From positions 63,580,549-63,644,548 of the forward strand of contig NC_080672.1 in the NCBI RefSeq assembly GCF_030247195.1: 64,000 nucleotides of DNA, in the 5' to 3' direction. Each line of letters starts with the position of its first letter. The stretch's first letter is position 1. The notes under the pieces were generated by a model that had not been told where the DNA came from, made no database searches, and worked only from the letters and a program-made list of their open reading frames with translations. Shown piece by piece: positions 1 to 10,792 of the stretch. The position numbers were made by a program, and so were the translations under genes. This DNA comes from Topomyia yanbarensis. Its lineage: Eukaryota > Arthropoda > Insecta > Diptera > Culicidae.

Positions 1-534
1 ATATCCACTCCCAAATTTTTGCACAATAATTTTAACACGATTCTTAATATTTAAAGAAAATAATAAGTAAAAAAATTGGTCCAACTTTAAAAAATTCAAT
101 TTGTTTCAAACAATTGCAAATTTCATAAGTTATATAAAAAAATGCAATTTTTTCAACAAGCTCATTGAATACACAACTTTTTTATTTAATATTTTTTTCC
201 ATATATTGAATCGTTTCCTTATAGACTCAACTAGTTATAACATTTTAGTCGCTCTCCGTGATAACCTACTGATGTCTGATCAATCTATCGACACGTCGTT
301 TTCAAACTTACATAGGCATTAATTAGAAACTATCGAAAGCGACTAAAATGCTGCTGGTGGTTGCAACATTTAGTTTATTATGGTTGATTGACTAATATGT
401 GGTTTACGGCCCGCATTCCCCACTTAAAATGAAATTGAGTGTCAATAGAAATACTATTGCATTAAAATGAGGCAAAAATAAAAAAAAACTTTAACAAAAG
501 CACTGTTTTGAGCGACTTAGTGGAATGTTATATT
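1..534. other. AT-rich sequence without a recognisable gene
   Basis: I see no gene. The short open frame at 101-322 has the low-complexity composition expected of AT-rich noncoding DNA. A stretch near 225-265 (containing cattttagtcgctct) resembles 28897-28950, so at least part is a dispersed repeat. The same core occurs inverted at about 336-348. Confidence 0.6.
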
Positions 535-788
535 AAACACTTTAACCGTTGTCTTCCGTTTTAATTCCACTATGATGAACAAAATGCAAAATTGCACTTT
601 TCTGTTACAGATACGTATTTCGGCTACGACTTGCAGCCTTCTTCAGTGTATTGTATCAGAATTCTGATTCAATACACTGAAGAAGGCTGCAAATCGTAGC
701 CGAAATGCGTATCTGTAACAGAAAAGTGCAATTTTGCATTTTGTTCATCATAGTGAAATTAAAACGGAAGACAACGGTTAAAGTGTTT
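535..788. repeat. 254-bp near-perfect palindrome (foldback/MITE-like)
   Basis: The left arm from 535 (aaacactttaaccgttgtc) is repeated in reverse complement up to 788, centred between 661 and 662 on tcagaattctga, with almost no loop. Arms are about 127 nt with few mismatches. Each arm carries ctgaagaaggc followed by gtagccgaaa, a layout resembling a degenerate hammerhead core. No coding potential was seen. It is probably a foldback element or the product of an inverted duplication. Confidence 0.9.
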
Positions 789-1142
789 AAAAAAAACTGT
801 CGTCTCGGCTACAACTATGTCATCAGCTAATTGAAATGTTTTTGTTTAGCACGCTTGAGTGAGATGCCTGACGTTTATATTAAGCGTACAGTGCTCAAAT
901 CTATTACAGAAATCCAATTTGCGTATGATTTAACTAACTTTCTTTATTCAGGCCAATATCTAGCATAAAATGGGTTTTGTTAGATGCCATCACTAGCGAT
1001 AAATGTTAATTTTGGGACAGTTTTTGTACTCAGTTTTCTATGAAACTTCTAAATTTTTATTATATAATTCGTTTATTTGAGTCGGTTCAATGCATTAGCT
1101 AAACGAAATCCTAACTGACCCTGCCCGTCTAACTCCTAGATG
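789..1142. other. Unassigned AT-rich sequence
   Basis: I see no gene, repeat boundary or RNA here. The stretch near 951 (caggccaatatctag) weakly resembles the opposite terminus of the CAGGC transposon family, but too weakly to call. Confidence 0.4.
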
Positions 1143-1852
1143 TGTCCTTTATAATAAATTCCATTTTTTCCAAATGTGACAGGAATTTTTTAATAGCCAC
1201 GATTCAAATAAGTTAAGTTTGTTTATTGGGGCTTAGACCTCCTGGTCGTTCGTTCGCGGTTCAAGTAAGTGGTATCAAATCTTGTAGCCGAACATTGATT
1301 TTCTCATCATCCATATATATGAGAATCAACCACGTGTTACAAGTTGCAAAATGACTGGTTTCGCCTGGGCTAATTTGTTGAATAACATAAGTACTGAATG
1401 CCTGACAAGGTAGAACTCGTTAAAGGTGAAGTTCGTAGGCATAACCTCTATTTTCACCTTCAGCAAATATTTCCCATCATGAAATTCGGTTATGCAAAAA
1501 TTCCGGAAGTCAATAGCCTCCACGTTTGGCTGGAGCATCACTTCTTGCTTCTGCGATTCAATCACCCGACGGATCACCCCAGCAAGAATTAAAGTAACAG
1601 TTTTTTTTGTTCTTCCGACGAGTCACACAATATGAAAGGAAGTGTGTTATCAGACTCGGCATATCGTGACCGATGTCTTCGGTGGTTCGAAATAGCAACC
1701 TTCCTCACCATTCTCCCATTAATTTGTTGAAACCAAACAAGATACAATTTTTTTACGAGTTACCGAAAAACATGTTGCTTCCTAAATTTATTTTTGAAAA
1801 ATTTCGGGGGGGGGGCTTTAGCCCCCTAGCCCCCCCTCTGGCTACGTGCCTG
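1143..1852 (+). mobile_element. CAGGC-terminus DNA transposon, copy A (right end only)
   Basis: The region aligns by eye along its length with 30700-31348 and with the reverse complement of 59817-60500. All three end in the same subterminal motif, a G/C hairpin (ggggctttagcccc) followed by ctctggctacgtgcctg, here ending at 1852. The reverse complement of that end starts CAGGCACGTAGCCAG, matching the left TIR of copy B. Copy A contains a decayed version of the family's conserved reverse-strand reading frame (about 1320-1580). Its left end is not identifiable. It abuts a LINE RT fragment that starts abruptly at 1853, suggesting it inserted in the LINE or that both are truncated. Confidence 0.75.
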
Positions 1853-2440
1853 CTCCCTAAAATCTTCGAGAGTATGTTGTTAGATGTGATCTACCCCGCG
1901 TTACAACACATCATCGCTTTGGACCAGCATGGTTTTGTAAAAAAGCGCTCGACAGCTACAAATCTGATGAGCTACGTGTCGTCGCTGATTGATGAATTGG
2001 AAAAACGACAACAGATCGATGCGGTCTACATCGACTTCTCGAAAGCTTTCGACCGTGTTCATCATCAGCTTGCTGTGGAAAAGCTAAGGCGGACTGGACT
2101 GCCGAACTGGCTGACTAATTGGATCTCCTCGTACCTTGCGAACCGTAGCGCCTCGGTGCGACTTGGAGTTACACTCTCGGATTCTTTCCACATTTCATCG
2201 GGCGTTCCTAAAGGGAGTCATCTCGGACCTCTTCTATTTGTGCTCTTCGTGAACGATCTCTGTAGTGAATTATCGTCTACTAAAGTCATATATGCTGATG
2301 ATCTGAAAATTTACCGGGTGATAGCAACTATGGTATACTGTTGTGCATTGCAAATGGACGTCGATAGGATCATTGACTGGAGCGACAGAAACGGAATGAG
2401 TATATTAAAAAATGCAGCACAATCACTTTTACACGAGTAC
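1853..2440 (+). pseudogene. LINE reverse transcriptase domain (broken)
   Basis: The frame reads through typical LINE RT blocks: LLPKIFESML, then QHGFVKKRSTATNL (fingers), YIDFSKAFDRVHH (first catalytic Asp block), SGVPKGSHLGPLLFVLFVNDL (palm), and the YADD catalytic box at 2291-2302. The sequence after YADD quickly degenerates and reaches a stop at 2485. The start is not a real initiation codon, because the upstream part of the open frame lies in the adjoining CAGGC transposon. The enzyme would copy LINE RNA at the target site. All the catalytic aspartates that I can see are kept, but the protein is truncated at both ends. Confidence 0.88.
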
Positions 2441-2490
2441 CTACTCCAATTAAGTTCGAATACTCAATGTGTTCTGCTCCTGTAGAACGA

Positions 2491-2572
2491 GTCGCATCCG
2501 TCAAGGACCTTCGTGTCATTCTCGACATAGCTTACAGTCGAGAATGACACCAAGGTCCTTGACGGATACGAC
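2491..2572. repeat. 36-nt inverted duplication inside the LINE
   Basis: The left arm 2491-2526 and right arm 2537-2572 are reverse complements with 2 mismatches in 36, separated by 10 nt. The sequence encodes the SVKDLGV-like segment that follows the RT domain in related LINEs, so the segment is duplicated in inverted orientation and breaks the frame. Confidence 0.9.
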
Positions 2573-3165
2573 TTTACCGCACATTACTCTTCCGTTATAG
2601 TTAAAGCCTACGCTGTACTTGAACTCATCAAACGCAACACTCGTGATTTCAATGATGTGTATTGTCCAAAAACTCTATACATTACACTGGTACGCAGTAT
2701 TCTAGAATATGGCGTTACTATTTGGGCTCCGCATCACACCATACACATTAATCGGTTCGAAAGGGTACAGAAGAACTTTATCAGGTTTGCACTTCGTCGG
2801 TTACCCTGGCAAAATCGTCTCCAGCTTCCTCCATATGAAGATCGCTGTATCCTCGTCAATATCCCTACGCTGCAAAACAGACGGATCTTTCTGCAACGAC
2901 TTTTCATTTTCGACCTTCTGACAGACAACATAGACTCTCCTGCGCTTCTAGCAAAACTTGACCTGAACGTTCCGGGAAGATCTTTCCGGAGAATAGATTT
3001 TTCCGACGCTCAACACATCGCACACAGTACGGCCAGAATAACCCTTTGGATGTTTGCTGTCAACGCTTCAACAGTGTCTATCATTTGTTTGATTTTCATA
3101 TTAGTAAAAAATCGTTTAAATTAAAAATAGGTTTAGTGTTTAGTCTAAGTCCGTGCGGTGTAACT
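2573..3165 (+). pseudogene. LINE ORF2 C-terminal region after RT
   Basis: This reads as the post-RT region common to Jockey-like LINEs: LYITLVRSILEYGVTIWAP, then RFERVQKNFIRFALRRLPW and LPPYEDRCILVNIPTLQNRR. A frameshift near 3050 moves the last segment (about VYHLFDFHISKKSFK) into another frame, where it runs to about 3120. It belongs with the RT at 1853-2440 as one former ORF2. Confidence 0.85.
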
Positions 3166-3205
3166 TTTTTTAATCGAAGACAATACAATACAATTACAAT
3201 TACGA

Positions 3206-4428
3206 AGCACTACTACCGACTAAGAAAGTCATCGGATTCATTCCCACCATGGATTAGAACTGCAACAAAATATTTAGTTTCAGGCTATGCAAAGTAAAAT
3301 ACTTAATACTGGACGATGCCGCCCTGAATATGGTTCAGGAACCAGTTCAACGAATCGATATGCTTCAGCGCAGCGGTAGCTCGTTGCGGAGACGACCGAT
3401 GAGTTAAATCATAAGGGTAAGTATTCGATTGAGCATATATTTGTTCAAGTTTATATTTTTGCTCTGAGGGTATATGTTCAATATGTTTATCCAAACCGGA
3501 AAAATGTATAGTCATATAAATATTATTTCAACATTAACTACCTCCTGAAACCTTGACGCATATTTTGATAGATTTGGTGCTATTGTCATCATCATGTTTA
3601 CCGCCGACACCGGTAAAACAAGATGACGAGTTATGTTCTATCAATGACCATGCGGTAGACTTGGGTGCCGTGCCCAACTCCTACTTAGCACAAGGCAAAG
3701 GATTCTTCACATTTCCCTTCGACCATGTCCATATGAGCCTGCCTAGTCCTAGTTTTCCGTTCTTAGTTTATAACTCATTCACTCTAGAATACTTATCCGT
3801 CTTTCAATTTCATTGCTTTCGTTTCTCTCAGTCTTAAATTTGCAGAAAATAGCCAACAAAATCGATACAGTAGAACCTTGCAACAATTAAAAACATAGTA
3901 ACGTATTGATAAATCCACTACTTTCAAAGCCACTAAAAATTTCGTAGAGATATTTAAAATTTTATTTATGATCAAAATGTGGCCGACTTAAACTTGACGC
4001 ATTTCTTTGCACGATATTCAACAAATCTCAGCCAGAATCCGAACTACTTACCGGGAGGAATAGTGACCGTTATTTTCAAGCATATAAACCTGTCGAATAT
4101 CACACAGAAATATCTGGTTTGGCCAGTGGCGGCGTGAGGTGTTTTGCCGCTCGGGGCCAAAAATTAAATTTGCCGGGGCCAAAAATTAATGAATTTCGAT
4201 TATTTTCCACCTATTCATATGAAACAAATATGATAAAAGTATTAGAAAATGTCTGCATAAAAATCTTCACACTTCTTCACATTTTATTATCAATATTTTG
4301 TTATTAATATTCATTGTGAAGCCATCACTTGTTTATATATTATTAAATTTTTAAATCGTATCTTTCTTACTTTCGCTTCATGCAAAAGTTTTACCCTTTT
4401 TGTCTATAATTGTTGAAAAATTCAGTTT
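3206..4428. other. No clear gene; possible small exon and transposon end
   Basis: A 70-codon minus-strand frame at 3303-3515 ends in a protein-like stretch (ALKHIDSLNWFLNHIQGG), and a plus-strand frame at 3590-3760 is also protein-like. Neither matches a family I know and no splice structure is convincing, so I do not call genes. At about 4125 ccagtggcggcgtgagg resembles a hAT-type terminus, but no partner end was found. Confidence 0.25.
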
Positions 4429-4640
4429 GTTACCGTTTTTCAGTTGATATTTTTCGGTGATAAATAATCAAAACCACAGTTTACCGTATACGTTTCGATT
4501 TTCCCCCAGCGACGGCAAGGCGCGTGAGTGAATAATTCTGAGGATGGCTGAAATTAAATAGGGAAGTAAGCTGAAACGTAAACGGTAAACTGTGGTTTTG
4601 ATTATTTATCACCGAAAAATATCAACTGAAAAACGGTAAC
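4429..4640. repeat. 212-bp foldback element, 68-nt arms
   Basis: Arms 4429-4496 and 4573-4640 are reverse complements with a single mismatch; the spacer is 76 nt. The arm begins gttaccgtttttcagttg. No coding potential. The near-identity of the arms suggests recent origin or gene conversion. It is probably a MITE or foldback element; no target duplication is obvious. Confidence 0.92.
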
Positions 4641-5204
4641 ATTCATGAACGGTGACTAAAACCTGGAAACAAAAATTGAGTTTGGAAGCTGCATTGTATA
4701 AATATTTCCGGTTTATCATTTCACATCACAAATGCATTTTGGTGATAATCTATTAAATTTACCTAAAATTGATTTCGTAGAACAGCGGTTTTCAATCTTT
4801 TTCGTCCAACGTAACTCTATCTGAATTTTTTTTTGCCAACATAACCCTGTCAAAAAAAAAGATTTTCAATTGAATGAAAATATTAACTTTACAATCTGAA
4901 ACCTGTTCCTGAGCACTCTCAGTAAGTATTTCAATTTATGACACACTGAAACGATATATGAAGACAAACATCCGACGGGAACGTATCAGGAATCAGAATA
5001 TACTGGCTTAAATGGCACGTTCCCCGTATGTAGTCAGGGATTTAGACTGTCTTCGACTACCTTTTTCATTTTTGATTCGTAGCAAAAAAAAAATCGTGTT
5101 TTTCGGGATCTTCAGCGCTAAAAACTTTTCTGCCCGGTCATTTTTAACCGATTTTCAATTTCTGTGTTCTGGAAAGAACGAGAAATGACCTTCCCAACAG
5201 TATG
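4641..5204. other. Unassigned sequence
   Basis: I see no gene, RNA or bounded repeat. Homopolymer runs of A are frequent. Confidence 0.5.
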
Positions 5205-5430
5205 TGTTGTGTTCTTTAAAATACTGTGATCATAACTTAACTGGCGCCATTCTCCATTTTCTACTGTGCTGCCGCGTATTAAACGCAGAATTCTTCTCTA
5301 CAAACCGAGTAATCGATAACCTCCTTCCTTCAACATCCAAGCTTCATGGTTGTATAGAGCAACAGGGAGTATCAGTGATTTGAATAAATCAAGTTTTGCG
5401 CGCATTCCTAGGCTATTGGTTTTTGGCTGA
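5205..5430 (-). pseudogene. RTE-like LINE C-terminal fragment
   Basis: On the minus strand the sequence reads MRAKLDLFKSLILPVALYNH, EAWMLKEGG, then after a stop RRILRLIRGSTVENGEWRQ. This is the post-RT segment (transfer of the pattern TKL-LYKTLIRPVLLYG-E-W followed by FERRILR-I-G-ENG-WRR) of the same LINE class as the plus-strand copy that follows it. It lies head-away from that copy and is a separate insertion or an inverted piece. Confidence 0.7.
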
Positions 5431-5435
5431 CTAGT

Positions 5436-7013
5436 ATTTGAAGAAGCAGCAGAGGACGAAGGCGGTATGGCAACGGATCTTGGAGAATGCGCAGAAGACG
5501 ATAGGATGCCGGCCCCTGATGTCCAAGAAGTCAAAGAGAAGATCGGTCGGCTGAAAAACAAAAAACCTGCCGGTATAGATCAACTACCCAGCGAGCTATT
5601 AAAATACGGTGGTGAAACACTGGCTAGAGCGCTGCACTGGGTAATCGCCAATATTTGGGAGGAGGAGATTCTTCCGGAGGAGTGAATGCAGGGTGTTGTT
5701 TGCCCAATCTGCAAAAAGGGTGACAAGTTGGATTGCTGCAACTGCCGCGCGATCACACTACTCGGCGTCACTTACAAGGTCCTGTCCCAAATTCTTTGCC
5801 GTCGATTGTCACAATTTGCAAGGGAGTTCGTGGTGCACTTCCAAGCGGAATTCATGGGTTCCCGTGCCACCACGGACCAAATATTCGCAATTCGGTAGGT
5901 TCTGCAGAAGTGCCGCGAATACAACGTGCCCACACATCATTTGTTCATTGATTTCAAATCGGCGTATGACACCATCGATCGAGATCAGCTATGGCAGATA
6001 ATGCACGAGTACGGTTTTCCGGATAAGCTAACAGGATTAGTCAAAGCGACGATGGATCGGGTGATGTGCGTTGTTCGAGTATCAGGGACACTCTCGAGTC
6101 CCTTTGAATCTCGAAGAGGGTTAAGGCAAGGTCTATCGTGTCTGCTGTTCAACGTTGTGTTAGAAGGTGTAATAAGGAGAGCGGGGATAGACACGAGTGG
6201 TACGATATTCAGGAAGTCCGTCCAGCTTCTTGGCTTCGCCAACGACATTGACCTAATGGCACGGAAATTTGAGGCGATGTCGGAAACGTGCATAAGACTG
6301 AAAGCTGAAACCAGCAGGATTGGACTTGCCATCAACGTTTCGAAGACAAAATACATGAGAGGAAGAGGTTCTAGAGACGACACTGTGAACCTCCAATCCC
6401 GAGTTCGGTTGACGGTGACGGATTCGAGATGGTCGACGAATTCGTGTATTTGGTAACCACCGACAATGATACCAGCAGAGAAATTCAGAGATAGATCTTG
6501 GCGGGAAATCGTGCTTACTTTGGACTCCGGAACTCCGAACACTCCGGTCGAACAAAATCTACAAGACGCTGATTAGACCGGTGGTCCTCTACGGCCACGA
6601 GACCTGGACTATACTCGTGGAGGACCCACGCGCCCTTGGAGTTTTCGAACGAAAGGTGTTGCGTACTATCTACGATGGCGTACAGATGGAAGACGGAACG
6701 TAACGCAGGCGAATGAACCATGAGTTGCATCAGCTGCTGGAAGAACCATCCATCGCGCATACCGCAAAAATAGGACGTTTGCGGTGGGCTGAACACATCG
6801 TAAGAATGTCGGACGACGATCCGGTGAAGATAGTTCTTGAAGGCGACGCTACAAGAACAAGAAGACGGGGCGCACAGCGAGCACGGTGGATCGACCAAAT
6901 AGAGAACGACCTGCGGACCCTTCAAAGACTGTGAGGCTGGCGACAAGCAGCAATGGACCGAGTGAAGTGGAGACGGCTTCTGCATACAGCAAGAGACAAC
7001 AAAGCCTGAACGG
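5436..7013 (+). pseudogene. RTE-like LINE ORF2, RT to C-terminus, inactivated
   Basis: One frame covers most of the reverse transcriptase: KIGRLKNKKPAGIDQLPSEL, ITLLGVTYKVLSQILCRRL, THHLFIDFKSAYDTIDRDQL, then LEGVIRRAG and LLGFANDIDLM. Two in-frame stops (5683-5685, where a Trp is expected, and 5896-5898, where a Gln is expected) interrupt it. The RQG-LSCLLFN motif lacks two residues, and the catalytic box reads FANDID, so one metal-binding Asp has become Asn. A frameshift occurs near 6400-6440. The C-terminal part continues to about 7010 (LIRPVVLYGHETWT, FERKVLRTIYDG, LRWAEHIVRMSDDDP, RRGAQRARWIDQIENDL). The family assignment to RTE-like LINEs is from motif style. Confidence 0.85.
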
Positions 7014-7019
7014 TAAGGT

Positions 7020-7735
7020 AAGTATTTGAAGATATATATATGAATTCGTTGTACCGTACCCCACCGATTTCCACCTCGAAACCAAAACGACTACTACGTT
7101 CTCTACTACTCTTGTCAGAGTTTATCGTCAGTCCGATTCTTGCAGCTACCCTTTTGACAGGTAACAATGTTTCTTGCAATGCTCTGCGATCAATACCAAT
7201 GATATCGAAATCGTTCGCGAAGTCAAGAAGCATGTGAGATCTCGTGATGACGGTTCCATTCCTATGCACATCAGATCTTCGTAACGCTTGATTTTATCCT
7301 ATCCAGCATCATACGATTCAGCTTAATCAGTTTAGTCGGGATACCACGCTCAAGCATTATCTGCCACAGTTCGTTTTGTTTTACTGTGTCGTATGCCGCC
7401 TTGAATACACAGATGGTGAGTCCGTAAATTGTTTTCCCGGAATATATCCAGAATTTGTCGCTGGGTAAACATTTGGTCCGTCGTTAACTGTCCTTCTCGA
7501 AACCCGCTTTGATATTCGTCGACAAAGCATTCAGCCAACGGGCGCAGTCTACCCAACAGAACACGAGAAACTACCTTGTAGGCAGCATTGAGGATCATTA
7601 TGCCTCGGAAGTTTACAGCCCTTCTCCAAGATTGAGCATATGAGGCCATTCAACCAATCCGAAGGCATTTTTTCTTCCACGCATATCATCACAATCACGC
7701 AGTGGATTGCTTCGCACAGCCAGTCACTCCTCTTC
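7020..7735 (-). pseudogene. RTE-like LINE RT fragment, opposite orientation
   Basis: The minus strand encodes, from high to low coordinate, a fragment with VEEKMPSDWLNGLICSI, then NFRGIMILNAAYKVVSRVLL, YQSGFREGQLTTDQMFTQRQ, a frameshifted THHL block, and LLDFANDFDIIGIDRRALQ near 7225. It is the same LINE class as the 5436-7013 copy but only about half the RT, arranged tail to tail with it. The catalytic box again reads FAND instead of FADD. Several frameshifts make it dead. Confidence 0.8.
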
Positions 7736-7815
7736 GGTCGAACAACGTTCGCTACCGCACGAAGCTAAACTTCTATAGAACACTTATTAGACCGTTTGTC
7801 TTATCTACTATGCTG
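7735..7815 (+). pseudogene. Short LINE C-terminal remnant
   Basis: The plus strand reads RTKLNFYRTLIRPFVL, the same post-RT motif seen in the neighbouring LINE copies. It is too short to say whether it belongs to the 5436-7013 copy, displaced by the insertion of the minus-strand fragment. Confidence 0.5.
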
Positions 7816-8164
7816 GTACCGTACCCGCAATTTAATAGGAAAGAAAACACCTCTCCAATGGAACTAAAAGATTGAAAATACAATGTATTCTTTACGAGTT
7901 AGAGGAATTAAAAGAAAAACAAATTTTTCACAGAAATGTTCAATAATTCCGTAACAATTGAAATTTGATTATTCGTGTAGAATTAGAGATTCTTAACCAT
8001 GGACCAAGTCACCTGTATATGATAAAGCTCCCTGGTTTAATCCCAACAAATTAGTCTGCATACTCCCACTACTACCTTGCAATATGTATATACTTTTGTT
8101 CTATCGCATCCATCATCCCGATCCCCAACCTTTTTAATCGTCAATAGTTGCCGCAATGAAATAA
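7816..8164. other. Unassigned sequence
   Basis: AT-rich, no gene or repeat boundary recognised. Confidence 0.5.
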
Positions 8165-8560
8165 ATTGATTTTTATCGCGATTAATGAAACTTGATCAAT
8201 TACTAAAACACTATGGAAATTTAAATTTACGTAAAAGAGTGCATGAAAAACGCCTGCTATATTTCATGAAGCAACACGATTATGCCACGTTATATTGGCC
8301 GGATTTTGAATCCTGCCATTGCGGAAAAAGGACATGTAGTGGTATGATGCCTACAAAGTTCAGCTAGCACTTAATGACAAGAACTCTCCCAACAACACCA
8401 GCGCTCGGCCCAATCGAGGAATATTGGTCCATCGTCAAGCGGAACCTAAGTAATACCTAAAACTGTTAAAGTAAACTGGCTGTGGTGGCTGTACAAAACT
8501 TGAAGGCAGTAATTAAAAGACGCTCAACCGAATGCTTAGCATATTTTGCTGTATTTCATA
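8165..8560 (+). pseudogene. Mariner (DD37E-like) transposase C-terminal remnant
   Basis: The plus strand reads HEKRLLYFMKQHDYATLYWPDFESCH, which parallels EKRLLPFLQ(stop)HNEATLFWPDLASCH in the nearly intact mariner at 36.1-37.4 kb. After a frame change it reads GPIEEYWSIVKRNLSN, the block holding the third catalytic residue. It lacks the N-terminal DNA-binding part and the first catalytic Asp. No TIRs were found. Confidence 0.75.
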
Positions 8561-8636
8561 CTAATTGATCTTATAAAAAAAACAACTTTTAATAAAAAAA
8601 AACTTATCATTGTTGTTTGATTAAATTTTGATATTA

Positions 8637-8890
8637 TAGACAACGCCGGCCTTTTCGTAGTAAGCGTGACCGCCGCTCAGCCCAGTGAGTCTGGGTTCAA
8701 TCCCAGCCTAGGTCGTTGAGATTTTCTGAGGTGAAAACTCTGTGTCACGACTTTCTTTTCAACGGAAGTAGAATCGTTGGTCCCGGACCATGTGTTGATG
8801 AACCGATATCTAGTTGTGGAGTCACTTCTCTCTGACATCAGTGGTAGGCACTCAGTGCGGACAAAGAAGAAAAATAAACGAAAAAAAAAA
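8637..8890 (+). mobile_element. tRNA-derived SINE candidate
   Basis: The segment has a pol III B-box-like core (gggttcaatcccagcc) at about 8693 with an A-box-like stretch (tagtaagcgtgaccgc) about 35 nt upstream, followed by a non-tRNA body and an A-rich tail (gaagaaaaataaacg then nine A) at about 8868-8890. This is the layout of a tRNA-related SINE. The leading part does not fold as a functional tRNA by eye, so I do not call a tRNA gene. Confidence 0.6.
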
Positions 8891-8989
8891 TTGACCGTAA
8901 CACCCTTTGAAACGAAATTATTGGAATCAACAGCACTAAGTGTATTCTCCTATAGTTCTCCACAAATTTTCTATGCACTATACATAATA

Positions 8990-9004
8990 GCAGATAACTA
9001 TTTT
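8990..9004. repeat. Left target-site duplication of the Penelope-like element
   Basis: gcagataactatttt, repeated exactly at 10895-10909. Confidence 0.9.
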
Positions 9005-9028
9005 GTGGACTTTCGACTGGATTATTGT

Positions 9029-9072
9029 TATCTAGAAATTTGAACGGCTTTTTTTACAGTCCTTAGTGGATT
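9029..9072 (+). repeat. Left inverted terminal arm of the Penelope-like element
   Basis: Reverse complement of 10852-10894, with one length difference in the T run. Confidence 0.9.
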
Positions 9073-10407
9073 AACATTCCCGCACATCTTGTTAGTAAAA
9101 ATATCATAGAGCGGTGGCCAGATATAAGGGAAAAAACAACCATAAACTTAGACTTATTCCTCGAAATCGTAAACTTCCTTATGGAAACCAGCTACTTTTG
9201 CTACCAAAACAAATTTTATCAACAAAAATTTGGCACCGCAATGGGCAGTCCTCTATCGCCGATTCTTGCCGACATCGTATTAGACAGCATCATAGATACT
9301 ACAGTTAAAACATTCAGTTTCACAATTCCAGTCTTAGGCAAATATGTCGATGATCTGTTTCTCGCTATTCCGAAGGACAAAGCCCAAATTGTTTTGGAAC
9401 AGTTCAATAAACAGGAAGAACACCTACAATTCACCGCAGAAATAGAACAGAACAGCCGCCTACCCTATCTTGACATGGTAGTTGTTCGTAAGGCAGATCA
9501 ATCACTCAGAACAGAATGGTATTCCAAACCCATATCATCCGGCCGTTTACTCAACTTCCACTCATTCCACCAGCTCAGATACAAAATCAACGTAGCAAAC
9601 AACTACATTCATCGAGTGTATGCTTTGTCAACAAATCACGACCGAGAAACACTAAAAGGAATTATTTTCCAAAACCTACACGCAAACGACTATCCCAAAA
9701 CTCTCATTAACAACCTCTTGCAACAGTATTTTAAAAAACAGCGAAGGAGCACCCAACCAGCACATCGGGTGTTGGCGGACTCACCACCTGCAACATTAGC
9801 CCCGCCAGACAGTGATCCAGGAACCACACTAAACACTACCTACCGATCCATAATCAGCATTCACGGACTGACACAACGCATCATCAGCATTTTCAAGCAT
9901 GACTACAGCTCTTTAAGATTAGCCAGCAGACAAATACACACCGTAGGATCACTTCACAGCAAAGTTAAAGACCCGATTCATACCATGCAGCAACATAATG
10001 TGGTCTACAAGATTCCCTGTTATAGCTGCCCAGGTGTGTATATTGGTATGACAAAGAACTTGTTAAAAAGTAGATTATCCGGCCATAAGTCCAACGTAAA
10101 CAAACTCGATAATTTGATACAAGATCAGACCACCACAACAGATAGCCGAGTGGCCTCTCTCGGAGCACAAACAGCTTTAATAGAACATTGTATGCAATAC
10201 CAGCATAGGTTCGCATTTGAGAAGACCACGATAGTAGATCGCACATTCCGCTCATCGTCTCTCCCATATTTAGAAATGTGTCACATTACTAATACACCCC
10301 ATACCGTCAACAGTCGCTCAGATGTAGACAATCTTAGCGTCATATACGTAGCTATATTACACACCACAAAGAATTATTTCGCCCGCAAAAAGTCCACTCC
10401 ACCATAA
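9067..10407 (+). pseudogene. Penelope-like RT plus GIY-YIG endonuclease (N-terminally truncated)
   Basis: The frame is open from 9067, after a stop at 9064, to the TAA at 10405. The first Met (9181) is internal, because family-like sequence (RWPDIREKTTINLDLFLEIV) continues upstream of it. RT motifs: YFCYQNKFYQQKFGTAMGSP followed by LSPILADIV, and the catalytic KYVDDLF (YVDD at 9343-9354). The C-terminal part holds a GIY-YIG nuclease: VVYKIPCYSCPGVYIGMTK (from about 10000) followed by LLKSRLSGHKSNV, with downstream His/Cys residues (LIEHCMQYQH). In the family, the nuclease nicks target DNA and the RT copies the RNA. The missing fingers region makes it non-autonomous. Confidence 0.93.
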
Positions 10408-10792
10408 GCTCTATTTGAAACAATTCCACACCAGCACTGAAACATTTCACTTTCTACACAGAACTATATTTCACCCATTTTGTACGTCTGCTCTAAACAA
10501 GATCGATCATAGCCAAAGAATATTTAACCAAATGTGTAAATTCATCGTTATTGCAGTAAGTCCAGATTCAGTTTAAATAGTTAGTCAAAGTTTGTGTGTA
10601 GCTCGTTAAATTTATTGTGTATTATTTGTAGCGTTTGTGCCAGAAGCAAAATCCCCATATATTGACCATACACTTACATGTCAGTGATATTAACGAGGAA
10701 CGATAATCAGTTTTTGTAAGTTCTTGTAATATTTTATTTTAATTGTTAAATGTAAAATTCGTCTACTCTGTTACTCCGCAATATAGTCTCCC

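Larger units (their letters stand above)
1853..3205 (+). mobile_element. Jockey-like non-LTR retrotransposon fragment (5' truncated)
   Basis: The fragment covers the reverse transcriptase core and C-terminal region of a LINE, in one orientation, ending at about 3205 in a short acaat-type repeat (agacaatacaatacaatt). Such tandem 3' tails occur in LINEs. It has no endonuclease or ORF1. It is interrupted by a 36-nt inverted duplication (2491-2572) and by frameshifts, so it is dead. The clade (Jockey versus a relative such as CR1 or LOA) is my judgement from motif style. Confidence 0.85.

Noticed and set aside
1960..1980. ctgatgag as a fourth hammerhead box
   Set aside because: It lies within the LINE RT coding frame and no GAAA or helix II follows.
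5985..6542. A 185-codon minus-strand frame
   Set aside because: It is antisense to the RTE-like RT on the plus strand, which has recognisable motifs; the minus frame has none.
8690..8710. A tRNA gene
   Set aside because: Only a B-box-like core is present; no cloverleaf can be drawn and an A-rich tail follows, so a SINE is more likely.
9965..10267. A 100-codon minus-strand frame
   Set aside because: Shadow of the GIY-YIG nuclease frame.
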